A stretch of 64,000 bases of DNA from Podocnemis expansa. Lineage: Eukaryota; Chordata; Testudines; Podocnemididae. Numbering within the stretch: the first letter of the stretch is position 1; each line of letters opens with the position of its first letter. Of the stretch, positions 11,622-22,832 are shown one piece after another. The stretch spans positions 41,007,221 through 41,071,220 of the forward strand of contig ML681992.1 in NCBI GenBank assembly GCA_007922195.1, read 5' to 3'. The notes under the pieces are model-generated. The model made no database searches, was not told the DNA's origin, and saw nothing but the letters and a program-made list of their open reading frames with translations. The position numbers and the translations under genes were made by a program.

Positions 11622-12012
11622 TAATCATAGAATCACAGAAACTGGAAGAGACCATGAGAAGTCATCGAGTCCAGTCCCCTGCACTCACGGCAAGACCAAG
11701 TACCCTTATTAAACCATCCCTGACAGGTGTTTGTCTAACCTGCTCTTAAAAATTTCCAAGGATGGAGATTCCACAACCTCCCTATGCAACTTATTCCAGT
11801 GGTTAATCACCCTAAGAGTTAGGAATTTTTTCCTAATGTCCAACCTAAACCTCTCTTGCTGTAATGTAAGCCCATTGTTTCTTGTCCTGTCATCAGCAGA
11901 CATTGAGAACAATTTATCTCCCTTCTCCTTGTAAGAACCGCTTAGGTACCTGAAAACTGTTATCATGTCCCCTCTCGGTTTCCTCATTTCCATATGTTGT
12001 CTGTTTGACATA
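11622..12012 (-). mobile_element. CR1 LINE copy D, short 3' fragment
   Basis: Minus strand. The frame at 12011-11709 reads KPRGDMITVFRYLSGSYKEK, then LQQERFRLDIRKKFLTLRVI and SPSLEIFKSRLDKHLSGMV, the C-terminus of CR1 ORF2, followed by a degenerate 3' UTR and tail near 11622. This is a diverged subfamily relative to the copies at 7660 and 14213. Confidence 0.9.
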
Positions 12013-12094
12013 AGTTACAAATACTGAACAACATGAACCCACAAAACAATAGTGGAGGAAAATCAGTATATTTCTTTCATCAGCTGGCCACCTC

Positions 12095-12207
12095 TATTTA
12101 AGATGATAGAACAATGGCCTAGTGAACAGAACACTGGACTGAACTCAAGAGACCAAGTTCTAGTTCAAGCTCTGCTACAGACCTGCTGGGTGACCTTGGG
12201 AAATCTT
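12095..12207 (+). mobile_element. MIR-type SINE, left part (split by a MITE)
   Basis: Contains ACACTGGACTGAACTCAAGA, AGTTCTAGTTCAAGCTCTGC and TGCTGGGTGACCTTGGGAAA, the tRNA-derived and core regions of a MIR/CORE-SINE. It is cut at 12207 by the DNA transposon at 12208-12618 and resumes at 12622. Confidence 0.85.
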
Positions 12208-12618
12208 GGCTATGCCTACAACTAAGTGTTTAGTTCAGACTTACTTAGTCTGAACTAAGCAGTTTGGAGTTAGTTCAAACTAACTGTATTTTTTAGTTTG
12301 AACTGACTTTTTAGGTTGAACTAGCTGTGTTTTGAGTTCAACTTAACTTTTTAGTTTAAACTAAACAAGTGTTTAAAAGTTAGGTCAAACTAGAAAAACA
12401 TGGTTAGTTCAAACTAACCACTAGTTCAAACTTATTTAGTTTGAACTAGCATCACTACATCGTAAGTTCGAACCAAGCAGGTAGTTCAGACTAAGCTTTT
12501 TTAGTTCTAAACTAAATTTTTTTAGTTCCAACTAGGCAAAGCCTTGTTTAGACAGGGAGCAAATTAGTTTGAATTAAGGCTCCTTAATTCGAACTAATTT
12601 GCTAGTGTAGACATAGTG
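12208..12618. mobile_element. MITE-like DNA transposon inserted in a MIR
   Basis: Left end GGCTATGCCTACA, right end GTGTAGACATAGTG, with exact 3-bp duplication CTT at 12205-12207 and 12619-12621. The interior is made almost entirely of variants of one short palindrome, TTAGTTYRAACTAA (at least a dozen). There is no coding capacity, so it is non-autonomous. Confidence 0.88.
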
Positions 12619-12740
12619 CTTTATACTTTCCTGTATCTCTGTTCTCCTGCGTGCAAAATGGGAATAATGATAGATAATTCTTTTGTAAAGTCCTTTGAGA
12701 TCTGTGGATGAAAGAACTGTATTATTATTATTGCTTCTCT
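12619..12740 (+). mobile_element. MIR-type SINE, right part
   Basis: Contains GTGCAAAATGGGAATAATGA, AAAGTCCTTTGAGATCTGTGG and an ATTATTATTATTG tail, the LINE2-like 3' end typical of MIR. It lies 32 bp from the CNTN3 exon end at 12772. Confidence 0.85.
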
Positions 12741-12771
12741 GCAGACAAGCATTACACTCTCTCGCACTAAC

Positions 12772-13006
12772 CTCCCTCAGCTGAACAGATGATCACAATG
12801 GGGCTGAAGGGTCCATCTCCTTTGTTGTTATACACACCAACTTTCACCTCAAAGGGAGTCAGAGGAGGCACGCTTTCATCTCTATAAATGAACTTTGAAG
12901 CATCTGAGGATGTCACCATTTTTTCTTTCCACCCGCGTGTTCCATTCGGTCTGAAAGCCACAATGTAGCCAAATCCTTCTCCATTCTGAAACTCTTCTGA
13001 CACTGG
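12772..13006 (-). CDS. CNTN3: CNTN3 exon: remainder of fibronectin type III domain 2
   Basis: This 235-bp exon starts in phase 0 and ends in phase 1, with acceptor CTTTCTAG and donor G|GTTAGT. It encodes [20 protein letters not shown], an NGT sequon, [15 protein letters not shown], and the strand-F/G stretch [18 protein letters not shown], ending CSAEG. This is the rest of FnIII-2 and the best paralogue discriminator in the window: [16 protein letters not shown] matches what is known of CNTN3 nearly residue for residue. The next exon should begin with two bases completing a Glu or similar codon. It was not found in the 12.8 kb remaining, so that intron continues beyond position 1. Confidence 0.95.
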
Positions 13007-13263
13007 CTAGAAAGGAAAGTTCAGTGAATCCACAACTATTTTAAATGGTATTACATTGGGAGCAACAACTATGGGGGCATACAAACTGGCTGCTTAAAAG
13101 ATGTGATTGTATAAACAGCTGCAGTGGAATTTACTCAATACAGCTATTTTCTATGGGTGTTGCTGGGGCAGACTAACATCAGTGAACTATAATGACCAAT
13201 TACGCCAGCTGAGGTTGTGCCCCAGGATATCTAATAAGTGAGTGATTCTGCCATACTTACACT

Positions 13264-13699
13264 GGCTATGTTTACACTCACAAAGTTATTTCAAAGTAGT
13301 TAATTCGAATTAACTACTTCAAATTTAAATTGAAGTTATTTTGAATTAGTGAGTCTACACTAGATTCCTAATTTGAAATAAAGTGTGCTTTATTAATTCA
13401 AAGTAGAGTCCTCACTGAACTCTTTAATTCAAAATAGGGGGAGTCAGGCAAAACAATAGGGAAATTAGTTTGAATTAAGCCTGTTCTGCAGTTTAAAGTG
13501 GCTTATTTCAAACTAATAACTTTGAAGTAAGCATTACTTTGAAATAAAAGGAGATTTTACAATGTCAAATTAGTGGTTCCTTAATTTGAATTAAGGAACT
13601 ACTACATTCAATATAACAAAATACATCCTTGACCAGGGATTAATTTATTTCAAATTAAGCCTCCTTAATTCGAAACAACTTCTAAGTGTAGGTGCACCC
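13264..13699. mobile_element. MITE-like DNA transposon
   Basis: Left end GGCTATGTTTACACTC, right end AAGTGTAGGTGCACCC, with 3-bp duplication ACT at 13261-13263 and 13700-13702. The interior is rich in AATTCGAATTAA/TTTGAAATAA palindromes. The right end is more diverged than the left. Confidence 0.78.
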
Positions 13700-14389
13700 A
13701 CTGGGCAATCTGCACTGAATTGAATGAGATGGCTCACAGAGAACAGTGTTAGTGTTGGGATCAGGTTCTTCACAACAAATCCGACTCTTGATTTTTATTG
13801 ACACATTTCGCGTGTGTTTTCTATTAAGATTAGCTACCATTTCTGTAGAATTCCCTATTGAGATGCCGGGGAATATAGCTAGAAATGGTAGAAATTTTTT
13901 AAAACAAAAGATAAGGGTACTTCGCCTTCCTCTGGACCATGGGGCATGGCTCATCTGCTGGTGAATTCTCAGTATCTTTAAGTCTTTAAATCATGATTTG
14001 AGGACTTCAGTAACTCAGTCATAAGTTAGAGGCTTGTTGCAGAGTGGGTAAGTGAGGTTTTGTGGCCTGTATTGTGCAGGAGGGCAGACCTGATGATCAT
14101 TCTGTTCCTGTCTCACCACAGAGACTATGAGTCTTTGATTTAAAGTGTCTCCACACTGCTGTATATAGTCAGAACAAATGAAATACCTGAATGTCACTGC
14201 TAATTTGGTTAATCATAGAATCAGAGGGTTGGAAGGGACCTCATACATCATCTAGTCCAACTCCCTGCCAGAGGCAGGACCACTCCCACTAAACCATCCA
14301 GTCATGGTTTTGTCCAGCCGGGCCTTAAACACCTCCAAAGATGGAGACTCCACCACCTCCCTAGGCAGCTCATTCCAATGCTTCACCAC

Positions 14390-15013
14390 TCACCTTGTAA
14401 AAAAGTTTTTTCTAATATCCAGCCTCAACCTCCCTAACTGTAACTTGAGACCATTGCTCCTCGTTCTGTCCTCTGTTACCACTGAGAACAGTCGAGCTCC
14501 ATCTTCCTTAGAGCATCCCTTCAAGTAGTTGAAGGCTGCTATCAAATCCCCCCTCAATCTTCTCTTCTGCAGACTAAATAAGCCTAATGCTTTCAGTCTT
14601 TCCTCATAGGGCTTATGCTCCAGCCCTTTAATCATTTTGGTTGCCCTCCTCTGAACTCTCTCTAGCATGTCCCTGTCCTTTTTGTAGTGGGGAGCCCAAA
14701 ACTGAACACAGTATTCTAGATGTGGCCTCACCAGTGCAGAATAGAGGGGAATGATCACATCCCTTGATCTCCTGGTAATACTTCTTTTGATGCAGCCCAG
14801 TATGCCATTGGCCTTTTTGGCAGCAAGAGCACACTGCTGACTCATATCCAGCTTCCCATCCACCATGACCCCCAGGTCCTTTTCTATAGTGCTGCTACTT
14901 AGCTGAATGTTCCCCAGCCTGTAGCAGTGCATGGGGTTTTTCCGTCCCAAGTGCAGGGTTTTACATTTGTCCTTATTGAAGCTCATAAGATTTCTATTGG
15001 CCCACTGTTCCAA
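14390..15013 (-). pseudogene. CR1 ORF2 fragment: RT thumb and C-terminal region
   Basis: 207-codon frame beginning [20 protein letters not shown] (after a chance Met) and including [20 protein letters not shown] and [19 protein letters not shown]. It ends at [11 protein letters not shown] by a stop; the natural C-terminus continues to about 14300 in another frame. Confidence 0.92.
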
Positions 15014-15018
15014 TTTAT

Positions 15019-15471
15019 CTAGGTCTCCTGAATCCTGTCCTTGCCCTCCAACGTGTCTACTGGTCCCCCCAGCTTGGTGTCATCCGCGAACCTACTGAGA
15101 GTGCAGTCTATTCCATCATCCAGATCATTGATGAAAATGTTGAACAGAACCGGTCCCAGGACTGACCCCTGGGGCACACCACTCGTGACTGGTTGCCAGG
15201 TAGACATGGAACCATTGATTCCTACACGCTGAAACCGTTGATCTAGCCAGTTTTCTATCCACCTTATAGTCCACCTATCCAACCCATTCTTCTTTAATTT
15301 GCCAATGGGAATGCTGTGGGAAACTGCATCAAAAGCCTTGCTAAAATCAAGGTATATCACATCAATGGTTCTTCCTGCATCCAGAAAACCAGTCATCTGA
15401 TCATAGAAGGAGATGAGGTTAGTCAGGCATGATTTACCCTTGGTAAATCCATGCTGACTGTTCGTTATCAC
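15019..15471 (-). pseudogene. CR1 ORF2 fragment: RT palm
   Basis: 150-codon frame with [60 protein letters not shown] and the catalytic FADD in [11 protein letters not shown]. It ends by frameshift at GKDRIQET. Confidence 0.92.
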
Positions 15472-15685
15472 TTTATTTTACTCTAAGCATTTGAGGATGG
15501 ATTCTTTGAGAATCTGCTCCATAATTTTTCCAGGGATTGAGGTGAGGCTGACAGGTCTGTAATTCCCCAGATCCTCCTTTTTCCTCTTCTTGAAAATGGG
15601 TACTATATTTGCTTTTTTCCAGTCCTCTGGCACCTCCCCCTTTCTCCATGAGTTTTGAAAGATAACGGACAGCAGTACTGCTATC

Positions 15686-16225
15686 TCATTGGCTAAATTC
15701 CCTTAGCACTCTTGGATGCAGTTCATCCAGCCCCATGAACTTGTGAACATCCAGCTTCTTTAAGCAGTCCCTAACCTGACCTTCCGTCACCAAGGGCCTC
15801 TCTTCTTCTCTCCAATCTGCCATACCCATGGTAGTGGGGTGGAAGCTGACCCTGCCTGTGAAAACTGAAGCAAAAAAAGCATTGAGCAGTTCAGCTATTC
15901 CCTCATCCTCTGTCACAAGGATGCCTGCCCCATTCAGCAAGAGACCTACAACATCCCTGATCCTCTTCTTGTTATTAACATACTTGTAGAACCCCTTCTT
16001 GTTATCCTTTACATCCCTCACTAGCCGCAGCTCCATTTTTCCTTTGGCCTTTCTGATTTTATCCCTGCAGTCCCTAGCAATATCTTTATATGCCTCCTTG
16101 GTCATCTGACCAAGCTTCCACTTCTTGTAAGCTTCTTTTTTATGTTTAAGTTCAGAGCAGAGTTCTCTGCTAAGCCATTCTGGCTGCCTCACGTTTGGTG
16201 TTCTTTCTCCTAATTGGAAGGGCAA
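15686..16225 (-). pseudogene. CR1 ORF2 fragment between endonuclease and RT
   Basis: 179-codon frame with PNVRQPEWLSRELCSELKHK, FYKYVNNKKR, LLLNGAGILVTEDEGIAELL and GLDELHPRVLREF, the linker and start of the RT of CR1 ORF2. It breaks after VLREF near 15690. The initiating ATG shown by the frame is a chance internal Met. Confidence 0.88.
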
Positions 16226-16546
16226 CTTCCTGTGCCTTTAGCACGGTTTCTTTAAAATATGACCAACTCTCTTGGACTCCTTTCCCCTTCAGATTAGCTT
16301 CCCAAGGGATCCTGCCCACCAGTTCCCTCAGGGAGCCAAAATCTGCTATTTTGAAGTCCCGGGTTTGTGTTTTGCTTCTTTCCTTCCTTCCTTTAAATCA
16401 ACATCCTGAACTCAACCATGTCATGGTCACTACTGCCTACCTAATGACTAATGACTATACCTAATGCAAGAGGTTTGTGAGGCATATTGTTGTGTAGAGC
16501 AAACAACAATAGCAGAAAGAGTTTCAGAAAACATGATAAAAACACA

Positions 16547-17065
16547 CAGGGCCATTCCTAGGAGGATGTGGGGCCCCTGGTGAACTGCCCTCTGCAGGGG
16601 TGCCCCGCAGCACTGGGAGGCAGGGCCAGCCAGCCCAAGGGAGGGGCAGGCCCCTGCTCCAGCCATCCCTTGCTATGGACTGTGTGAGCCAACCAAAAGT
16701 GTGGCCTGGTTCAGCACTGCCAGTCTGCCCCACTCCCCCCGGCACATGCATTGCTCTCAGCTCTGTGCTGGAGCAGCGGGGAGGGGGCAGGAGGCAGTGT
16801 GGCCAGGGCGGGGGGGTAGCCATACAGAACCTGCGCTGACTTTTGCTCCCTCCCCACTGCTCTGGCACAGAGCTCTGAGCAGTGCACGTGCTGGGGAGCA
16901 GGGAGGGGGGTGGACCGGCAGCACTGAATCGGGCTGCTGCTTTTGGCTGGCTCCCCAGTCTCCAGCACGGGGGGGGGGGAGCAGTGGAGAGGGCCCCATG
17001 GTGCCCCCCCAAAATGCAGGGCCTTTGGCAGCTGCTCCACTCGCCCTACCCTAGGGATGGCCCTG
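16547..17065. mobile_element. hAT-like non-autonomous DNA transposon
   Basis: Terminal inverted repeats CAGGGCCATTCCTAGG and CCCTAGGGATGGCCCTG, with 8-bp target duplication AAAACACA (16539-16546) / GAAACACA (17066-17073), 7 of 8 matching. The 8-bp duplication and CAGGG ends fit the hAT superfamily. The GC-rich interior gives several overlapping spurious frames and no transposase. Confidence 0.85.
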
Positions 17066-17759
17066 GAAACACAGGGCTAAATAGAAACAGGGGAAAGCAT
17101 TTGAAATTGTCTGCCTAATCTGAAGATTGCATACTCTCCAACTAGTGAAAATGGCTTCATTCTAGTTTGCATTATTTGTTATGTAAATAATACTGTCAGT
17201 TTAGGGAAAATTAACATAAAATGCCAAACAGAATGCCGTGTTATGGGGGCTGGGAAACTAACCTATTGGACAGATCCTCAGGTGGGGTAAGTCAGAACAG
17301 ATCCACTTAAGTGAATAAAACTAGGCCAATTTATATCAGCTAAGACTCTGGCCCTCTGTAGACTTTTCAGCCTTCTTTTCTACTTTCCTGACAGACCTAT
17401 GAGTTGATATAAATGTAGTCTCTTTCGCACCTGCTGAGTTAGCAGTGCATCTTGTGCAGAATTCACAGCATGGCTGCAGAAACAAGCTCAACTTTAGTAG
17501 ACAGAGTGAGAGGCAAAGCAAAATAAACAAACTACTTCGGAGCTGCTGATCTGAATGGGAGACTCTCCAAGCTGTCCTTTGCTCTCATCCCATGAAAATG
17601 GGACCCCTTTGAGACCTTAACACACATTTAAGAAATGATATTTTGTGGTCATATCACGGTAAGATTTGCTGTAGGGAACCTCAGTACAGTACTCCTTAGT
17701 CTGCCCTGGAAAAAAAAATCAACATGAAACATGGACTTTAATCAAAAAGAGTCCCTTAC

Positions 17760-17830
17760 CTCCCATGCTATTACTAATTCATGCCGTCTTCCACTTCTGC
17801 CACTTACATTAGCTGGTGCTGTCTTTGGAA
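17760..17830 (-). CDS. CNTN3: CNTN3 exon: 71-bp start of fibronectin type III domain 2
   Basis: This very small exon has acceptor TTCATAG and donor G|GTAAGG. It begins with TT (completing Val from the previous exon) and then encodes [20 protein letters not shown] followed by AWE, ending exactly between codons (phase 0). AW is the strand-B Trp of FnIII-2. The length (2 + 23 codons) closes the frame between exons 32577-32726 and 12772-13006 with no gap, which is strong evidence that it is real. It contains an N-V-S sequon. Confidence 0.92.
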
Positions 17831-19171
17831 CTATGAACAAAAAGGCATAAAGGAAAGAAAAAAAGAATGTCCAAATTACTGAAGTTTTCCCCATAGTAAT
17901 AATCTACTCCAGAAGACAGTAAACTGTCAAATCAGGTCAAAAACAACAAAACACAGATCACTGGGAAGAAGAAGGAGAAGAAGAACTAAAAAAAAACTTG
18001 CTTGAGTTTTCTGATTGCATTTTAGGGAATACTGTAGTCCATTTAGTGAGTTGAAAATGAATATGAACCGCTGAGAAGAAAAGAAATATTTTAGAAAATG
18101 AAATTACTTGAAAAAAAATCTAAAACAATAACAATGGTTTTCCAGGTTATCTCAAACTTTAATTTGTTCTCGATTTTTAAAGTTATTTTACTGGAATTAT
18201 CTTATTTGTTTGTTTGTTGTGTGTGTGTGCGCGCGCGCGCACGCACGTTTCTAAAAAGGCACCTAGAAAAGTGAATGCCGAGAATTCTGATACATTTCAG
18301 TGTTCAGGGAAAATGTCATAAACAAAAATGATGATATTTGCCTAAATTTTCATAAGCAATCAGTGATTTGGATGGGGTGTTTCAATAAAGTGCTGAGGAC
18401 CCATTCCCCATAATACAAGTTCTTTTTGAAAATGTCACCATTATGTCTTCTTGATTTGCTTTACAGATATGTATGCATTTATAGAAATGACACATGGCAT
18501 TGCTTAGATACCGAGGGTATAAAGAAAAATATTACAGCTATCATCAGTATGGACTGAATTACTATATAATTTTCCAGTCTGGAAAATATTAGCTTTCCTT
18601 GGATTCATATAATTTCTTTTCTTTCCTTTTCCACACCTTATAAAGCTCCTGAAATGACTTAAGTAGCATGAATTTATGTAGTATATGTTTATACCTACAT
18701 TCTTTATTTGATTAAAAGTATTCTGGGATATAAACTTTTTCTCTTTTCCTTATACTATTATATATATTATATGTAGAGAATTATTGTGAGTCATTAGCTA
18801 TTAAAATCTTACTGTATGCCATTTAGTTTATTTATGGGGTAGTACTGTGCCTTTGAACTACAAAGGGAGAAACACATTGAAATAAATGCACACAATTTCC
18901 TTCATTTCCCACGCTGATCATTAAGAGCTTAAGTTCAACAATAATATGGTAAAGTTTAGGTGCTGGAATTTTGCACAGATGTCAGATTTGATTTGTATGG
19001 GCTTTTGGAGCCTTCAGTTAGCTTTTACAGAAAAAAAGAAAGAAAGAAGAAGGGTTGAGTTCTGGTCTCGTTTATTATTAATGTAATGCCACTAACTGCA
19101 CAGGAGTTACTTCTGATTTCCATTGACGTATATGAGATGGCAACCAGGCCACTTGTAAGTCTATTTACATA
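17831..19171. other. CNTN3 intron, no gene recognised
   Basis: AT-rich intron just upstream (in transcript order) of the 71-bp exon. It holds the TTTG/TG/CG alternating tract at 18206-18248 and otherwise nothing recognisable. Confidence 0.55.
18206..18248. repeat. (TTTG)n-(TG)n-(CG)n alternating tract
   Basis: From 18218 to 18248 purine and pyrimidine alternate without a break: a TG run, a run of six GC steps, then ACGCACGT. Such tracts favour left-handed Z-DNA in general. Confidence 0.85.
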
Positions 19172-20080
19172 TGTAACCCTTCTGCCAGAGCGAGATGGCA
19201 GAACAAGGGCCAGGTTCTATATCTAGGGGATTCCAAATAATGTTATACTACCAACCGGCTTGAGCCCCCAACCAGTTTTCTGGGAAATCATGCACTATTC
19301 CCACTCACAAGCACGAGTCTGAGTCTGAGTGTAGTACACAGAAATTTTAACAGTATTAAAAACAGAATATAACAGGCCCAATAACAAAAATCAGCGTTGA
19401 CCCGGAGTAGGTTCTCTACGTGATCCCACACAGCATAACAGACCATGTGGACTCAATAGCAAAACCAGCATGGATCTGGATAATCAATGCAGAACAGGTT
19501 CCCTACATGTTCCCACATAGTATAATGGAACGTGTGAACCCAATAGCAAAACCAGCACTGAGCTGGAGAATCTGTGCAGAACAAGGTTCCCGACAAACCC
19601 TAGGGTATGTAGGGAATGTCTTTCATGTCAGCTGTCTGCTGGCGCCACCCACTGGTCACTCACTCCATCCACCTGCACCACCCACTGGCTCCGCTCACTG
19701 TCTGCTGGTGTCACTTGCTGGTCACTCACACTGTCCAACCCGCCATTGGTCATGCTCACCACCCACTAGCTCTGTCCACTGGCACTGCCCGCTGGTCACT
19801 TACTCCATCCGCTGCTCCTCTTCAGTGATTTTTGCTCAGAGAGAGGGTTTTCCTCTCACTGATTTCAGCTCTTAAACCTCAAACAGCTGCAAACAGCTTC
19901 TTCCATTAAAATAACAAAGAAAGGCTTCACAAGAAGGCTGGCCAGATTTATCCTTTGACAGTGGGGCTAGGGCAAGGAGGGGAGGCAGTGCCTCCAGCAG
20001 AGCTCTAGACTGAGCTAATGCTAACCCCCACCCCATTCTTAACTTCACCACACTGAAACAGGGGGGTGACCCCTCTTACA
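19172..20080 (+). mobile_element. Candidate solo LTR of an endogenous retroelement
   Basis: About 910 bp beginning TGTAACCCTTCTGCC and ending GGTGACCCCTCTTACA, so the ends are TG...CA with a short TGTAA/TTACA inverted match. It contains an 88-bp tandem duplication (19400-19590), which is common in LTR U3 regions. No gag, pol or env coding sequence, primer-binding site or second LTR was seen. No convincing target duplication flanks it. The plus orientation is by convention only. Confidence 0.45.
19400..19590. repeat. 88-bp tandem repeat, about 2 copies
   Basis: AGGTTCTCTACGTGATCCCA at about 19410 recurs as AGGTTCCCTACATGTTCCCA at about 19498. ACTCAATAGCAAAACCAGCA at about 19450 recurs as ACCCAATAGCAAAACCAGCA at about 19538. 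Confidence 0.8.
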
Positions 20081-21439
20081 AGTTTCTTTTTTGCTAAGGG
20101 TAGCTTTTACCCTTTAACTAACCTAAACAGAGTTTGAACAATCAAGAAAGTAGCATATTACAAAAGACAGTATTTCATGTTCCTCTTCAGCAGAGTTACA
20201 GATAGTGACAGATTTGTGATCAAATAGACCCAAATACCATTATCCATTATGCCCTGCACCCATAGTGAGACTATGCTAATATGCTCTTTGTGCTCATGCA
20301 AATACAAAACCCATGCGGATTAGTTGCCTCCCGCCCCTGAAGCTGTTAGGCACAGCTTCTAGACATGACTTAAACATACATGGACATTTTTACAACACAG
20401 ATTTTTCTGTGGTGTCTATGGCTCTCACCTGAATGACCTGAGAAATTTCCAGGTCTGAATTGCTTTTTACCTGCTGAAGCACGTTCACATAGGAAACACA
20501 CCGTACGTTTTCTCCCTTTAATTCCCATCTTGACCAAGATCAGGGAGGCTATGTGCAATTATGCACTGCCTGCAGCAGTTCACATTCAAACAGATGATAA
20601 AGTGACATCTTACAGTCATATTATAAAGGGGGAGAAGAGATGGAGAGCTTTCTTAAGGAGATAAATTACATTTGCTTATTGTGTTCTTTAATTAACTCGT
20701 ATTATTTTGCTCTTCTCCTTGGTGAAAATCTGGAACTTTTCCTAGTAACCTTTTGAGAGTACTTATGGTCTTCCTCTTTTCTGTCAGCTGGCACTCAGAT
20801 ACTATATTTGTAATATTTGTGATATTTACAAATATAGCATCATTTGGCAACTATGACCAAGAGGCAAAATTCTCCTGATTGATCCTTACTGTGTAATATA
20901 TTACAAATACAGTAATGTCTCCCACACAGAACTTCTGCTTTTGTCAATGATAATTTATTTTTTGAAAAAAATTAAGTGCAGTCTATGCAATACAGATGTA
21001 CAGTGCAGAATGGAGAGGAAATTTTGCTTTCCACCCAACTGTCAAATATCACAGTGTTCAGGGACAATGATGCATTATCCGTAGTGGTAAGACCTCAAAA
21101 ACATGACTTTTTCAGTCAACTGGCAGTTAATTTACATGCAATAGCCATCAAAGCACCTCTAGCCAGAGTGTGGGTGTGGTGTTAAGCGAAGTCAGGATCC
21201 AATTTCAAATCTTCCTAAGAATTACATCTATGACATTTCTTTGGTAGGATGGTAGTATGAAAAGTGTATGCTCTGTTTACTCTGATTCCATGTTACCATT
21301 TCAGAAACCCTGTGCTCTTCTGAAGCATCCAACCTGATGGCCTTATCTGGTAGTTTCAACAAGAAAGGAGGTCCAATGTCTTCTTTTTAGAGGATTCTTG
21401 GTAATCCTTACAGACTGAAGCCATACTTAAATGTATAAA
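20081..21439. other. CNTN3 intron, no gene recognised
   Basis: No recognisable exon or named repeat. Confidence 0.5.
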
Positions 21440-21660
21440 TGTTAAAAGAATAAACCTGTCAAAAGAATGAATTTCCTTTGCACCAAGCTGTAAAATATAC
21501 AGTCATACAGTGAAACTCTCTCAAATGAATAACCATTAAAAGAATAAATGTGTCAGAGGAATAAATATCCTCTGCACTGCACCAAACCACAATATATACA
21601 ATCACAGGGGAACACTCTGAAATGAATAGCCATTAAATGAAGAAAACTAGTAAAAGAAAA
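21440..21660. repeat. ~95-bp degenerate tandem repeat
   Basis: TTAAAAGAATAAACCTGTCA (21442), TTAAAAGAATAAATGTGTCA (21536) and TTAAATGAAGAAAACTAGTA (21632) start successive units, about 94-96 bp apart. Each includes a CCTYTGCAC...ATATACA..CACAG segment. Confidence 0.75.
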
Positions 21661-22785
21661 CATTTTTTCCAGGCATGAAGAGTATATATTAGCAGTTTTC
21701 CACAGCAACATCTCTTTCATATCACAGTATATAGTTTTATAACTGTGTTTATTCACTTCTGATCTATATTTAGTGCCATATAATTAATACCTTTCTGGTT
21801 TTTGGGATATTAAATATGAGTAGTGATACAGACTGAGAGATTCTTGCATTAAATATTCATGTGGTAATGTACAAATCTGGTCAGAAAGAAACAAATTCTT
21901 TCTGTAAATGACAGAGGAATAAGGCAGGACCCTGGAATTGAAACCTCTACTTTTTAGAGCCCATTAGAAGTCAGAAACATGGTGTTATGTGTTATGAAGA
22001 AATGGCATCTCCAGCCCTTTCACATGATATTGTACTATCAAGTCATTGATTTAATACTAAGTGGAAAATGTGCATCCTACTGGAATATGAATATCTCTTC
22101 CTTTTGGCTGAACATTGTTTTGTGACATTCATAATAAAATACTATCCAAACATACAATCTGGAAAACTAACTCTTTCCCCACAGGTGCATTTATCTCAGT
22201 TTGAGGTAGTGTGCCTGGTAACATTAACTTTTACATAGTTCTGAAAGTGCTGGGGATATGAGGGGGACTACAAGATGTGCGTTAAATTAAGCTTTGCTCA
22301 TCTTCCACCTCAAGTTACCTGGGACAAAACACTGCAGTCTTTAGAGAGGCAAAATTCCCAAAAACTTCTCTGTGACTTTCTCAAGAAGAAGAACAGTGGG
22401 ATTAGTCCCCCGATGATTTGGCTAAAACTAACTATAGGCCTAGCTGGAAAAGTGTTGATTTGTTTAAAATGAAATTTAGCATTGTAAAAACAGACAAACA
22501 GAAAAGACCTTAGTCTCTTACAAGTAGCCTAAAAATAAAAATAATATTCTAATTTTCTTGAAAAACCAGCTCAGGAAATTTACTCTCCAACAGTTCTAGG
22601 AACATTCTGACAGTGCTCTTAAAATACAATGGAAGAAAGGGCTACACCTACATGACAGGAAAAAGGAGATGTACAAAGCTTAATTAAGTATAAACAAGAG
22701 GCAAATTGTCCAAGAATTCATGAATAACTTGTCTGTAAACATTAATTCCACTTTAAAAACAGCACTGCATTCACTTTTTATAAAT

Positions 22786-22832
<47 letters not shown>

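Larger units (their letters stand above)
14213..16450 (-). mobile_element. CR1 LINE copy C, longest copy in the window
   Basis: Minus-strand CR1 of about 2.2 kb. It runs from a region upstream of the RT (about 16450), including RRTPNVRQPEWLSRELCSEL and RKAKGKMELRLVRDVKDNKK, through the RT to the 3' tail at 14213. The frames at 16225-15686, 15471-15019 and 15013-14390 are successive pieces of one ORF2 broken by small indels and stops. The endonuclease is absent, so it is 5' truncated. Confidence 0.94.

Noticed and set aside
20976..21185. Plus frame with AIAIKAPLARVW as a second transposase fragment
   Set aside because: The resemblance to Harbinger is limited to a few residues, without the flanking motifs.
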